This document shows positions 1-6,538 of a stretch of 8,265 nt of DNA, piece after piece. Source of the DNA: an uncultured Saprospiraceae bacterium (GTDB lineage Bacteria > Bacteroidota > Bacteroidia > Chitinophagales > Saprospiraceae); NCBI GenBank assembly GCA_937959375.1, contig CALGLS010000343.1, forward strand, positions 1 to 8,265, read 5' to 3'. Both the position numbers and the translations under genes were made by a program. The notes under the pieces were generated by a model. It was given only the letters and a program-made list of their open reading frames with translations. It was not told the DNA's origin and did not search any database. Position 1 is the stretch's first letter. Each line of letters opens with the position of its first letter.

Positions 1-1
1 A

Positions 2-2347
2 CAGACTACAAATAATGGTGGAGATAACTGCCCAGGTAACGCAGTAGTATATACACGAACCTACTCCGTAATTGATGTTTGTGGAAATGTAGCTACTTGT
101 GACCAAACGTTTACTTACATAGAAAGCACGCAAGGTCCAGTTATTACTTCAGTATTACCAACTTGCTACAAGTACTGTGCGTCATTGGCTAATCCAATGG
201 AATCGGATGTAACCTTTGATACGGATTGTTCTTTTGGAGCAACAACGAACATTACAGGTCCAACTCAAATTGGTCAAGATAACTGTCCGGGTTCGATCTA
301 CCGTTACACCTATACTGTGACTGACGATTGTGGTCGTTCTTCAGCACCGGTTACACGTGATTTCATTATCGGTAATGATGGACCAACTATCGAATGTCCT
401 GCCTTCAATTTATTGTTAGAGTGCGGCGATCCGAATAACTCAGATTACATTGCAACACATGCCGGACTAGTAACGGCGAATTCTTCTTGTAACTCAGATG
501 TAACGATTAATTACTTCCCACAAAATTTCAATAACATTACTTGCAACACATCAACGGTAGTTACTTTCATAGCTACAGATGCTTGTGGACGTACAGCTTC
601 CTGTACGACTACCGTTAATATTTCTGATAATACTGCACCAAACTTTACAAACATTCCACCTGCTATTTGCGATGCAACTGAATGTGGTGGTGATGTTAAC
701 TACTGGTTCGATCACTGGATCGACTATATGATAACTGGTTTGGATGCTGAAGATCAGTGCGACAACAATGTGTCAATCACTACACTTGGTAATCCGCAAT
801 TGAACACGGCTTGTGATCCTGTTTCAGGTGATGCTGTGACGGCTGTTACCTTTGTAGCAACAGATAACTGTCAAAATACATCAACTTATGTTGGTTACTT
901 TACAGTAGAAAATGAATTCCCTGCTTCTTTCCAAAATGTTCCAGGTCCTATGACTATCGAGTGTGGAGACCCAGTTGTATTTGGTCCGACTCCTACAGTA
1001 GTAGAAGCTTGTCAGACAACAGTAACTTTTGAAGATACAGTAGATGACACTGACCCTTGTAATATTCTTAATATCAGAACTTGGACAGCAACAGATGCCT
1101 GTGGTGGATTGACAGCAACAGCTAGTCAGACGATTACGGCAACAGATAACACTGCGCCAGTTGCACCAGCAGCACCAGCAGATGTAACGATAGAGTGTGC
1201 ATCTGATCTACCAGCACCAGTAGACCTGACTGCAAATGATGCTTGTCAAGGAGACATTACAGTATCACCATCAGCAGTGATCACACCAGGTAGCTGTGAT
1301 AATCAATTTACAATGGTTCGAACGTGGACGTTTACGGATGCTTGTGGAAATGAATCAAGCGTAAGTCAAACACTTAACGTAAACGATACCACTGCACCAG
1401 TTGCAAGTAACGTACCAGCGGATATGACAATTTCTTGCACAGATCCTGTAGTATTTGGGCCAGACCCAACTTGGACAGATAACTGTGATGGAACAACTGT
1501 ATTCTCTAGTTCAGAAGACATTACAACACAAGGTGATTGTGATGGAAGTTATACCGTAAGAAGAGACTGGTCTGCAATTGATGCTTGTGGTAACCTTGCG
1601 GTTGTAAGCCAAACCATTACAGTGGTTGATGACGTAGCTCCAGTATTTACTTCAGTACCAGCAGACAGTGAAGAAGAATGTGGAAACAATCCAAACTTTG
1701 GAGATGCAGAAGCAACAGATGATTGTGGCTCAGTTACGATTACTTTTGATGATGTAACAAGTGGAATGGGTTGTGCTGGTAGCGTAACGCGTACTTGGAC
1801 AGCGACTGATGATTGTGGTAACACAGCAACAGCTTCTGCTACAATTATGTTCAATGATGATGAGGCACCAGTATTTACTTCTATACCAGGTGTTGCAGAT
1901 TTAGATTGTGATGATGACTTAACGCCAGAAGCTCCTCAAGCTTCAGATAACTGTGGCGCTGTAACAGTTGAAATTACAGATGAAGACATCAATGGTGATC
2001 TTTGTGATGATGGTTATGCCATCAACTATACTTGGACGGCAACAGATGCTTGTGGAAACACAGCAACGGCAGAAACGCAAATTTGGATTGATCCAGACAA
2101 TGAAGCGCCTGTATTTACATTTGTACCAGCAGGTGACTACGGCGACTGTGCAAACTTCCCTCCAGTATTTGGAGATGTTGAAGTAGAAGATGCATGTGGC
2201 TCAGTAACAGTAACTTTTATTGATGAAGCAATTGGAAATCCAGATGGTTGTGCTGATGGAGAAAACTTTGACTACAGAAGAGTATGGACTGCAACAGACG
2301 CTTGTGGTAATACATCTACGGCAAAGCAAACATTCTGGATTCTAGTA
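2..2347 (+). repeat. Array of about ten four-cysteine HYR-like domain repeats (coding)
   Basis: The signature D-x-C-(G/Q) recurs with its cysteine at visible residues 27, 110, 195, 290, 367, 448, 529, 605, 684 and 768, so the period is 76-95 residues. From the fifth unit on, each repeat has four cysteines in the order 'hxxEC ... (D/E)xC ... C ... TDACGN', separated by 'APVFTSVPA'-like linkers; this fits two disulfides per domain. Repeats three and four are the most divergent, with extra cysteines and a Trp/Tyr-rich insertion around residues 233-244. At DNA level the unit ends keep recognisable copies of a gcaacagatgcttgtgg-like stretch, but the copies have diverged, so the array is old and not a recent tandem expansion. 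HYR domains have an immunoglobulin-like fold and are linked to adhesion in extracellular proteins. The four-cysteine variant is frequent in Bacteroidota. Confidence 0.85.
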
Positions 2348-3604
2348 AATGGACCTAGTGCAAGCGTAGGAGGTTTGATTGCTACAGAAGAAGGTAACTC
2401 AGTAGAAGACGTTGAAGTTACATTGACAGGAGGTGCAAACTTCTCTGAGATGTATGTAACGGAAGCAGATGGAATGTACGATTTTGCTACATTAGCAATT
2501 GGTTCTAATTATGTAGTTGATCCGTATTCTAATGAATTTCCATTGAACGGAGTTTCTACTTACGATATGTTGTTGATTTCTCAACACATCTTATCCTTGA
2601 ATCAATTGGATTCACCGTACAAGATGATTGCTGCAGATGTTAACCGTTCAGGTTCGATTACGACACTTGATTTGGTAGAACTACGTAAGATGATTCTATA
2701 CATCAATCAAGATTTCCCTAACAATGATTCATGGCGTTTTGTGGATGCAGACTTTGTATTCCCTTATGCTGATAATCCATTTGCTACAGCTTTTCCTGAG
2801 CTTGTAAATATCAATGGTTTACTAGGAAATGAAATTCACGATTTTGTTGGAGTGAAGGTTGGTGATGTGAATGGTTCTGCTATTGCAAACAACTTGATGG
2901 GCGCTGATGATAGAACCTTTGAAGGTGACTTGAATTTCCGATTGAATAATCCACAGATGGATGCAGGTTCTACTTATGATGTTGTATTCCGTGCAAGCGA
3001 CTTTGACGCAGTTGCGGGTTACCAATACACTATTGCTTTTGATGCCAATCAAATGGAATTTGTAAGTGTTGAAGCTGGAGAATTGGAAGGACTTTCTGAA
3101 GCTAACTTTGGATTGACTTTGTTGAACGAAGGAATGATCACAACAAGTTGGAACAGTAATGAAGCTGTAACAATGAAAGCTGATGCTGAATTGTTTACGA
3201 TTACATTCAAGGCAAAATCTGATGCGCAATTAAGTGATGTGCTTAACGTTAGTTCACGCTACACTAAAGCAGAAGCTTACAACGCGGATCTTGATTTGAT
3301 GAATGTTGAATTCCGATTTGATGCAACAACAACTGTTGCTGAATTCCAATTGTATCAGAATCAACCAAACCCATTCAGAGACAATACTGTAATTAGCTTT
3401 ACATTACCTGAAGCAAGTTTTGCTACACTGACTATTTACGATGTATCTGGAAAGGTACTAAGAAAAGTAGAAGGTGATTTTACAGCAGGTTATAACGAAG
3501 TATCATTGGATGCATCGTCTTTGCAAGGAACAGGAGTAATGTACTACGAATTACTTACTGCTTCGGATAAAGCGACTAAGAAGATGATCTTGACAGGAAA
3601 ATAA
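2..3604 (+). CDS. Giant T9SS-secreted surface protein with HYR-like repeats, dockerin-like and cohesin-like domains (5' partial)
   Basis: The frame is open from the left edge to a TAA, giving 1200 visible residues. The first in-frame TTG (base 185) falls in the middle of a repeat, so the true start and signal peptide lie upstream. Visible order: about ten HYR-like repeats of 76-95 residues (residues 1-782), each ending near D-x-C-G and mostly with four cysteines; a carboxypeptidase-regulatory-like beta domain (786-845, 'VEDVEVTLTGG'); a dockerin-like module (846-963) with a Ca-loop-like 'DVNRSGSITTLDL' and a later 'VGDVNGS'; a cohesin-like beta domain (975-1107, 'VAGYQYTIAFD', 'ELFTITFKAKS'); and a T9SS type A sorting domain (1114-1200, 'LYQNQPNPFRDNTVISF', 'IYDVSGKVLR', ending 'KKMILTGK'). 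Members of this class cross the outer membrane through T9SS, lose the sorting domain and stay on the surface or are released. An adhesive or structural role is inferred; no enzymatic domain is visible. A hairpin terminator follows 20 bases after the stop, so the gene ends its transcript. Confidence 0.93.
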   Translation, partial: QTTNNGGDNCPGNAVVYTRTYSVIDVCGNVATCDQTFTYIESTQGPVITSVLPTCYKYCASLANPMESDVTFDTDCSFGATTNITGPTQIGQDNCPGSIYRYTYTVTDDCGRSSAPVTRDFIIGNDGPTIECPAFNLLLECGDPNNSDYIATHAGLVTANSSCNSDVTINYFPQNFNNITCNTSTVVTFIATDACGRTASCTTTVNISDNTAPNFTNIPPAICDATECGGDVNYWFDHWIDYMITGLDAEDQCDNNVSITTLGNPQLNTACDPVSGDAVTAVTFVATDNCQNTSTYVGYFTVENEFPASFQNVPGPMTIECGDPVVFGPTPTVVEACQTTVTFEDTVDDTDPCNILNIRTWTATDACGGLTATASQTITATDNTAPVAPAAPADVTIECASDLPAPVDLTANDACQGDITVSPSAVITPGSCDNQFTMVRTWTFTDACGNESSVSQTLNVNDTTAPVASNVPADMTISCTDPVVFGPDPTWTDNCDGTTVFSSSEDITTQGDCDGSYTVRRDWSAIDACGNLAVVSQTITVVDDVAPVFTSVPADSEEECGNNPNFGDAEATDDCGSVTITFDDVTSGMGCAGSVTRTWTATDDCGNTATASATIMFNDDEAPVFTSIPGVADLDCDDDLTPEAPQASDNCGAVTVEITDEDINGDLCDDGYAINYTWTATDACGNTATAETQIWIDPDNEAPVFTFVPAGDYGDCANFPPVFGDVEVEDACGSVTVTFIDEAIGNPDGCADGENFDYRRVWTATDACGNTSTAKQTFWILVNGPSASVGGLIATEEGNSVEDVEVTLTGGANFSEMYVTEADGMYDFATLAIGSNYVVDPYSNEFPLNGVSTYDMLLISQHILSLNQLDSPYKMIAADVNRSGSITTLDLVELRKMILYINQDFPNNDSWRFVDADFVFPYADNPFATAFPELVNINGLLGNEIHDFVGVKVGDVNGSAIANNLMGADDRTFEGDLNFRLNNPQMDAGSTYDVVFRASDFDAVAGYQYTIAFDANQMEFVSVEAGELEGLSEANFGLTLLNEGMITTSWNSNEAVTMKADAELFTITFKAKSDAQLSDVLNVSSRYTKAEAYNADLDLMNVEFRFDATTTVAEFQLYQNQPNPFRDNTVISFTLPEASFATLTIYDVSGKVLRKVEGDFTAGYNEVSLDASSLQGTGVMYYELLTASDKATKKMILTGK

Positions 3605-3624
3605 TTGCTTTAGTAATTGAATTT

Positions 3625-3664
3625 AAAAAGTCGGTCAGTGCTCATTGCGCTGGCCGACTTTTTT
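3625..3664. terminator. Strong hairpin terminator, probably bidirectional
   Basis: The left arm AAAAAGTCGGTCAGTG pairs with the right arm CGCTGGCCGACTTTTT over 16 positions. Two of these are G-U type on the plus-strand transcript, and the loop is 7 bases. A run of six T follows the GC-rich core on the plus strand, and five A precede it, so it can also act on the minus strand. It begins 20 bases after the stop of the giant surface-protein gene. It lies 140 bases past the stop of the converging minus-strand gene, which has no other obvious terminator, so it probably insulates both. Confidence 0.85.
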
Positions 3665-3803
3665 GTTTTCACTTTATACAAAAACTATTTGAAAACATTC
3701 AAAATCTAATTATAACTATTCAGTTTTGAGCCTCTAAGCATTCGACTGGATTGAGTATACGAAATAGAAGAGAACTTTGGTCTGACCAGTCACATGTAAT
3801 TTT

Positions 3804-4391
3804 CTAATTTACAGAACTTAGTAATTCTACTGAATTGTAAACATCGATAAAATCAGAGAAAAGAATAGTTTCCTGACCTTTGTAAGTTGCTATAAGTTCC
3901 ACGAGGTAGGAGCCACTCATAGGGTATTTGTAATTCACCGTTTTTTGTCTCGGTTCAATAATATCACCATTTCCTAAGTCGATGGTGTAGTGTACGTTCT
4001 TGTCGTAACTATCAATAGTAAAAGCAAGCTTACTCGCTGTCTCTGGTTTTCCACTTATGATGAGTTGATTGAAGAAAGTTTTTTTTGTTTTAGTATTCTG
4101 TGTAACGTTTATTTTTTTTGGAGAACCACCAATAGCGTAGTTGACGTTATTGTATTTAGAAGAGGGACTAATGTTTGTGTTATAAACGGAAGGTTGTTCG
4201 TAAGTTGAACCCACATGATAGAGTCCTAGTATGCCAAGAGCAATAAGAATAAATGTGAGCAAGCCATCTCCGGTAGCGTTTTTTTGTGTTGGAGGTGGGG
4301 TAGTAGTTGGTCTTTGAGTTAGAGGCGTAGTGGTTTCAGATGTAGGGATAGAACGGTCTTGTCCCTGTGAGGTTTTTTGAATTTTCGTCAT
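3804..4391 (-). CDS. Single-pass membrane protein with Thr/Pro-rich tail and PKD-like domain
   Basis: I do not recognise this 195-residue protein as a named family. Residues 1-42 are polar and rich in Thr, Pro and Gln ('PTTTPPPTQ'). Residues 43-61 ('GLLTFILIALGILGLYHVG') form one clear membrane helix. Residues 62-120 are a low-complexity Asn/Ser/Lys-rich linker. Residues 121-187 resemble a PKD domain: 'YTIDLGNGD' stands where PKD domains have W-D-F-G-D-G, and 'NYKYPMSGSYLVELIA' matches the H-T-Y-x-x-x-G-x-Y-x-V-x-L end. The probable topology is tail in the cytoplasm and PKD-like domain in the periplasm. The ATG is the first in-frame start before the hydrophobic segment and has no Shine-Dalgarno-like sequence, as usual in Bacteroidota. 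The gene runs in the same direction as the upstream MltA gene, but the terminator between them and a candidate promoter suggest separate transcription. A role in envelope scaffolding or carbohydrate or protein binding is only inferred. The missing aromatic and second Asp of the PKD signature make this a divergent member. Confidence 0.8.
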   Translation of the reverse strand: MTKIQKTSQGQDRSIPTSETTTPLTQRPTTTPPPTQKNATGDGLLTFILIALGILGLYHVGSTYEQPSVYNTNISPSSKYNNVNYAIGGSPKKINVTQNTKTKKTFFNQLIISGKPETASKLAFTIDSYDKNVHYTIDLGNGDIIEPRQKTVNYKYPMSGSYLVELIATYKGQETILFSDFIDVYNSVELLSSVN

Positions 4392-4465
4392 GGAATATTA
4401 AGTGTTTCGTAGTGTTATAGTGCTAAATTAACTGAGTCATTAGGCGAAAACATATCTCAGATAGT

Positions 4466-4497
4466 CAAATATATGTTTTATTCCATGTAAGTGCAAT
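4466..4497 (-). promoter_or_regulatory. Candidate Bacteroidota-type promoter for the transmembrane PKD gene
   Basis: On the minus strand, TATATTTG (bases 4473-4466) matches the Bacteroidota -7 consensus TAnnTTTG exactly. The -33 position carries ATTG (4497-4494), which is 3 of 4 to TTTG, with a 20-base spacer inside the usual 17-23. Transcription would start roughly 65-70 bases before the ATG. The site is downstream of the MltA terminator, so the gene has an obvious route to independent expression. The evidence is motif matching in AT-rich DNA only. Confidence 0.45.
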
Positions 4498-4581
4498 TTT
4501 ATATGTAATAAAAATTATATGTATCGTGAACAAATTTTTCTAAAGTTTGTTTTTTAAAATTGCTTCAATAGTATGTGATAT

Positions 4582-4623
4582 AAAAAAATCCCGAACTCTA
4601 AATATTTAGGGTTCGGGATTTTT
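4582..4623 (-). terminator. Hairpin terminator of the MltA gene
   Basis: Read on the minus strand, a stem of about 18 base pairs (AAAAATCCCGAACCCTAAA against TTTAGAGTTCGGGATTTTT, with a single non-Watson-Crick G-U position) closes a very short AT loop and runs into seven T. It starts 18 bases after the MltA stop codon, the normal place for an intrinsic terminator. The plus-strand reading also has five T, but no plus-strand gene ends here. Confidence 0.88.
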
Positions 4624-4641
4624 CGCGAAAACACTGGGTTT

Positions 4642-5874
4642 TTAATGTCTACCTGCTCGTAGTACTTCAGGAGTTTCTGAGTCAGATGATTTAGGAAGTA
4701 AAAGCCATAAGCCACCAAAATGATGCATCGCAGAAGCTTTTACCTGTCCTTGTTTACCAACGCCTTGGTAAAGATCAACATGGCCAGGACCATTGATCGC
4801 GCCGCCTACATCTTGAGCGAACAATAAACGATATTCGTGATGTGTGCAAACCCCTTTTCTATTGATAACAGGTACGGCAGCTAAGTAGCAACCGCCAAGT
4901 GGAATATAGTCAGGGTCTACCGCGATTGAATGATAAGGTGTTAATGGTACCTGAGCAGCTCCTCTTGTTTTTGTTTCTGCAGGTTTGCGCTCAAAGAAAA
5001 TATAGTTTGGATTTGAAAACAAGATGGTGTCTTGCATTTCAGGGTTATCTGCGACATATTTTTTGATGTGCTTAATCGATACTTTCTCAATTGTTGCAAG
5101 ATTTTGCTTAATCATGAAGTTGCCGATACTTTTATATTTATGTCCATTGCCACTATTGTAAGCAAAGTGCTCATGCGTACCATCTTGAAATTCTACAATT
5201 CCAGAACCTTGTACCTGCATAAAGTAAAGATCAATCGCATCTTTGGCATAAGCCAATTCAAGTCCCAAACTATCAAACGCATTTCCACCTTCAATTTCTG
5301 CACGGCTTGGTAGCTTTCCTGTCCAATTTTTAGGACGTTGATATATTGGGTACTTATAAACATCATTCTTTTCACGGCTCACCTTAAGTACAGGAGTGAA
5401 GTAGCCAGTAAAATGTACATTACCTTTATTGTCTTTTCCCTTTATTTGATGTGCGTCTAGAGCCTTGTTTAGGATCTCTGGCTTATCCGCATATTTCATC
5501 AATAGCTCTATCGTCTCTTGAAGTTGTTCAATTTGAACGTTTAGATTTCCAAACGTAAATTCCTTTTTCTTTCTTCGGTTTTTCAAAACTCGAAGCTGAT
5601 TTTTTAGGCCACTGATTACCTCTGGCCCAATGACTGGAAAATCAGAAAAATTAGAAAGTGAATGCTTTGTATAAGTTTCAGGTAGCATTTTAGCACTAAG
5701 TGCTTTACCACTACGGTGGAACTTGTAAGATGGAGCATTATTCCAATTTACAATCTCATCAGCTTTGACTTCTGATGTTTCTGAAACATCGGAACCTGAA
5801 CTTATAGGTACTTTAGTAGGATACAAGATCGCGCCGCCGGCTGCAATCAGCAGAAATGATAAAAGTTTGTTCAT
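4642..5874 (-). CDS. mltA: MltA-type membrane-bound lytic murein transglycosylase (MltA domain plus 3D domain)
   Basis: This 410-residue protein should cleave the MurNAc-GlcNAc bond of peptidoglycan, forming a 1,6-anhydro product. Residues 1-18 are a hydrophobic export signal or anchor. Residues 20-85 are a variable linker, and 86-145 a charged helical stretch ('LKNRRKKKE'). The MltA domain follows, with 'FTGYFTPVLKV' (155-165), 'YPIYQRP' (175-181), 'LPSRAEIEGG' (188-197), 'MQVQGSG' (219-225) and 'YNSGNGHKYKSIG' (239-251). The C-terminal 3D double-psi barrel has its conserved aspartates in 'AVDPDYIPLG' (318-327), 'AQDVGGAINGPGHVD' (353-367) and 'LYQG' (368-371). D355 and D367 align with the paired aspartates of E. 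coli MltA, one of which is catalytic (D367 the likelier). 'GGLWLLLP' (387-394) closes the fold. Unlike E. coli MltA there is no lipobox cysteine: the only cysteines are C329 and C343, in the barrel. The ATG start directly precedes the hydrophobic segment. It is monocistronic by appearance, with its own terminator and a candidate promoter. Confidence 0.95.
   Translation of the reverse strand: MNKLLSFLLIAAGGAILYPTKVPISSGSDVSETSEVKADEIVNWNNAPSYKFHRSGKALSAKMLPETYTKHSLSNFSDFPVIGPEVISGLKNQLRVLKNRRKKKEFTFGNLNVQIEQLQETIELLMKYADKPEILNKALDAHQIKGKDNKGNVHFTGYFTPVLKVSREKNDVYKYPIYQRPKNWTGKLPSRAEIEGGNAFDSLGLELAYAKDAIDLYFMQVQGSGIVEFQDGTHEHFAYNSGNGHKYKSIGNFMIKQNLATIEKVSIKHIKKYVADNPEMQDTILFSNPNYIFFERKPAETKTRGAAQVPLTPYHSIAVDPDYIPLGGCYLAAVPVINRKGVCTHHEYRLLFAQDVGGAINGPGHVDLYQGVGKQGQVKASAMHHFGGLWLLLPKSSDSETPEVLRAGRH
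5770..5794. repeat. 25-bp near-perfect palindrome inside the 5' end of the MltA coding region
   Basis: The core GATGTTTC-T-GAAACATC is a perfect 8-base inverted repeat around one base. After one mismatch the symmetry continues for three more bases on each side (TTC...GAA), so 11 of 12 arm positions match. It lies about 80-105 bases into the gene and encodes the Ser/Glu-rich linker around residues 27-35 (D-V-S-E-T-S-E), which is not a conserved part of MltA. It could be a dimeric regulator site or an mRNA hairpin, or it could be chance. Confidence 0.5.
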
Positions 5875-6538
5875 GAGACATTTAGGTTTTAGGGACTTCC
5901 GTCTTGTCTATTTTGTGTTTTGGATTATAATTCTTAAAACTAAAAAACAGAACATTTGATATGTTGAAAAAGTTTACTCTGTTCTCTAATTCGGCACAAA
6001 ACTACAATAAGAAGTCCTGATAATCAAGGTTTTTTTCAAGTAATGATTAAATGTCAAGTATAATACATTGACTATCTGCAAGTTATAGTGTAATTGTTTT
6101 TGTCAGGTAATATTAAAGCTAAATATTATGCCATTTTAAACTGTTTGCTCGTAACTACTTGAAATACAGCGAAATAAAAATGGTATTAAATTTAATCTAT
6201 TTTAGAATGCTTAGCGGATTAACTATTAACTACTTTTTCCATCTCTTACATTTATTCAAATCAATTATTTTGAGTAATTTCATACAAGATTTGGCGAGTT
6301 CCTAGGGTGTTTTCTCTGTTATTCAGCTATTTCAACTGTATACATTCCTTGAAATCGAAAATCTCGAAGACCCTCTTCATGTATTCGTACACTCAGGTTT
6401 TCTAATTCACACAACACATATTGCAATGATCCTTAGCTTGGTTACATGCCAATGCAATTCCTTTTTTTATTTTTAAAAAGGGAATAGGAATTTCAAAAAC
6501 AAATGATGCTATTAGCTAATCAATTATTTTTTACCAAA
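5875..6538. other. Long AT-rich intergenic region between divergent genes
   Basis: These 664 bases separate the MltA gene from the dehydrogenase gene. Apart from the MltA promoter candidate I see no conserved RNA, tRNA or riboswitch. Present but weak are a 7-base AT-only inverted repeat (TAATATT at 6108-6114 with AATATTA at 6122-6128), a short bulged hairpin around 6456-6484 (ATTCCTTTTT against AAAAAGGGAAT), and a 41-codon plus-strand frame (6180-6305) starting ATG GTA with a hydrophobic, Leu/Ile/Phe-rich product and no support as a gene. No good TAnnTTTG promoter is visible before the dehydrogenase; the nearest partial matches lack a -33 partner. Confidence 0.6.
5997..6028 (-). promoter_or_regulatory. 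Candidate Bacteroidota-type promoter for the MltA gene
   Basis: On the minus strand, TAGTTTTG (6004-5997) is an exact match to the -7 consensus TAnnTTTG. CTTG (6028-6025) stands at the -33 position, 3 of 4 to TTTG, across a 20-base spacer. This is the same geometry as the candidate before the transmembrane PKD gene. The resulting leader would be about 115 bases. It is supported by motif and position only. Confidence 0.45.

Noticed and set aside
1549..1854. A 101-codon open frame on the minus strand inside the repeat region
   Set aside because: It lies wholly opposite the giant surface-protein gene. Its product mirrors the repeat codons (Val/Ser/Thr-rich, low complexity) and has no independent start signal.
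2..2347. The repeat array as a mobile or CRISPR-like DNA repeat
   Set aside because: The periodicity is a protein-domain repeat of about 80 codons in one open frame. The DNA copies are diverged, and there are no short identical repeats with unique spacers.
2822..3229. A 135-codon open frame on the minus strand opposite the cohesin-like domain
   Set aside because: It is fully antisense to a well-supported coding region with recognisable domains; the product has no recognisable domain and a composition typical of an antisense frame.
3769..3785. Short palindrome TGGTCTGACCA between the converging genes
   Set aside because: It is only 11 bases with no T-run on either strand, so it is not a terminator, and nothing links it to a regulator.
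6108..6128. TAATATT/AATATTA inverted repeat with a 7-base spacer
   Set aside because: The arms are A/T only in an AT-rich region, so a chance match is likely; no gene starts near it.
6180..6305. A 41-codon hydrophobic plus-strand frame
   Set aside because: AT-rich DNA readily yields Leu/Ile/Phe-rich short frames. There is no promoter, no terminator and no known small-protein pattern, so it is not called as a gene.
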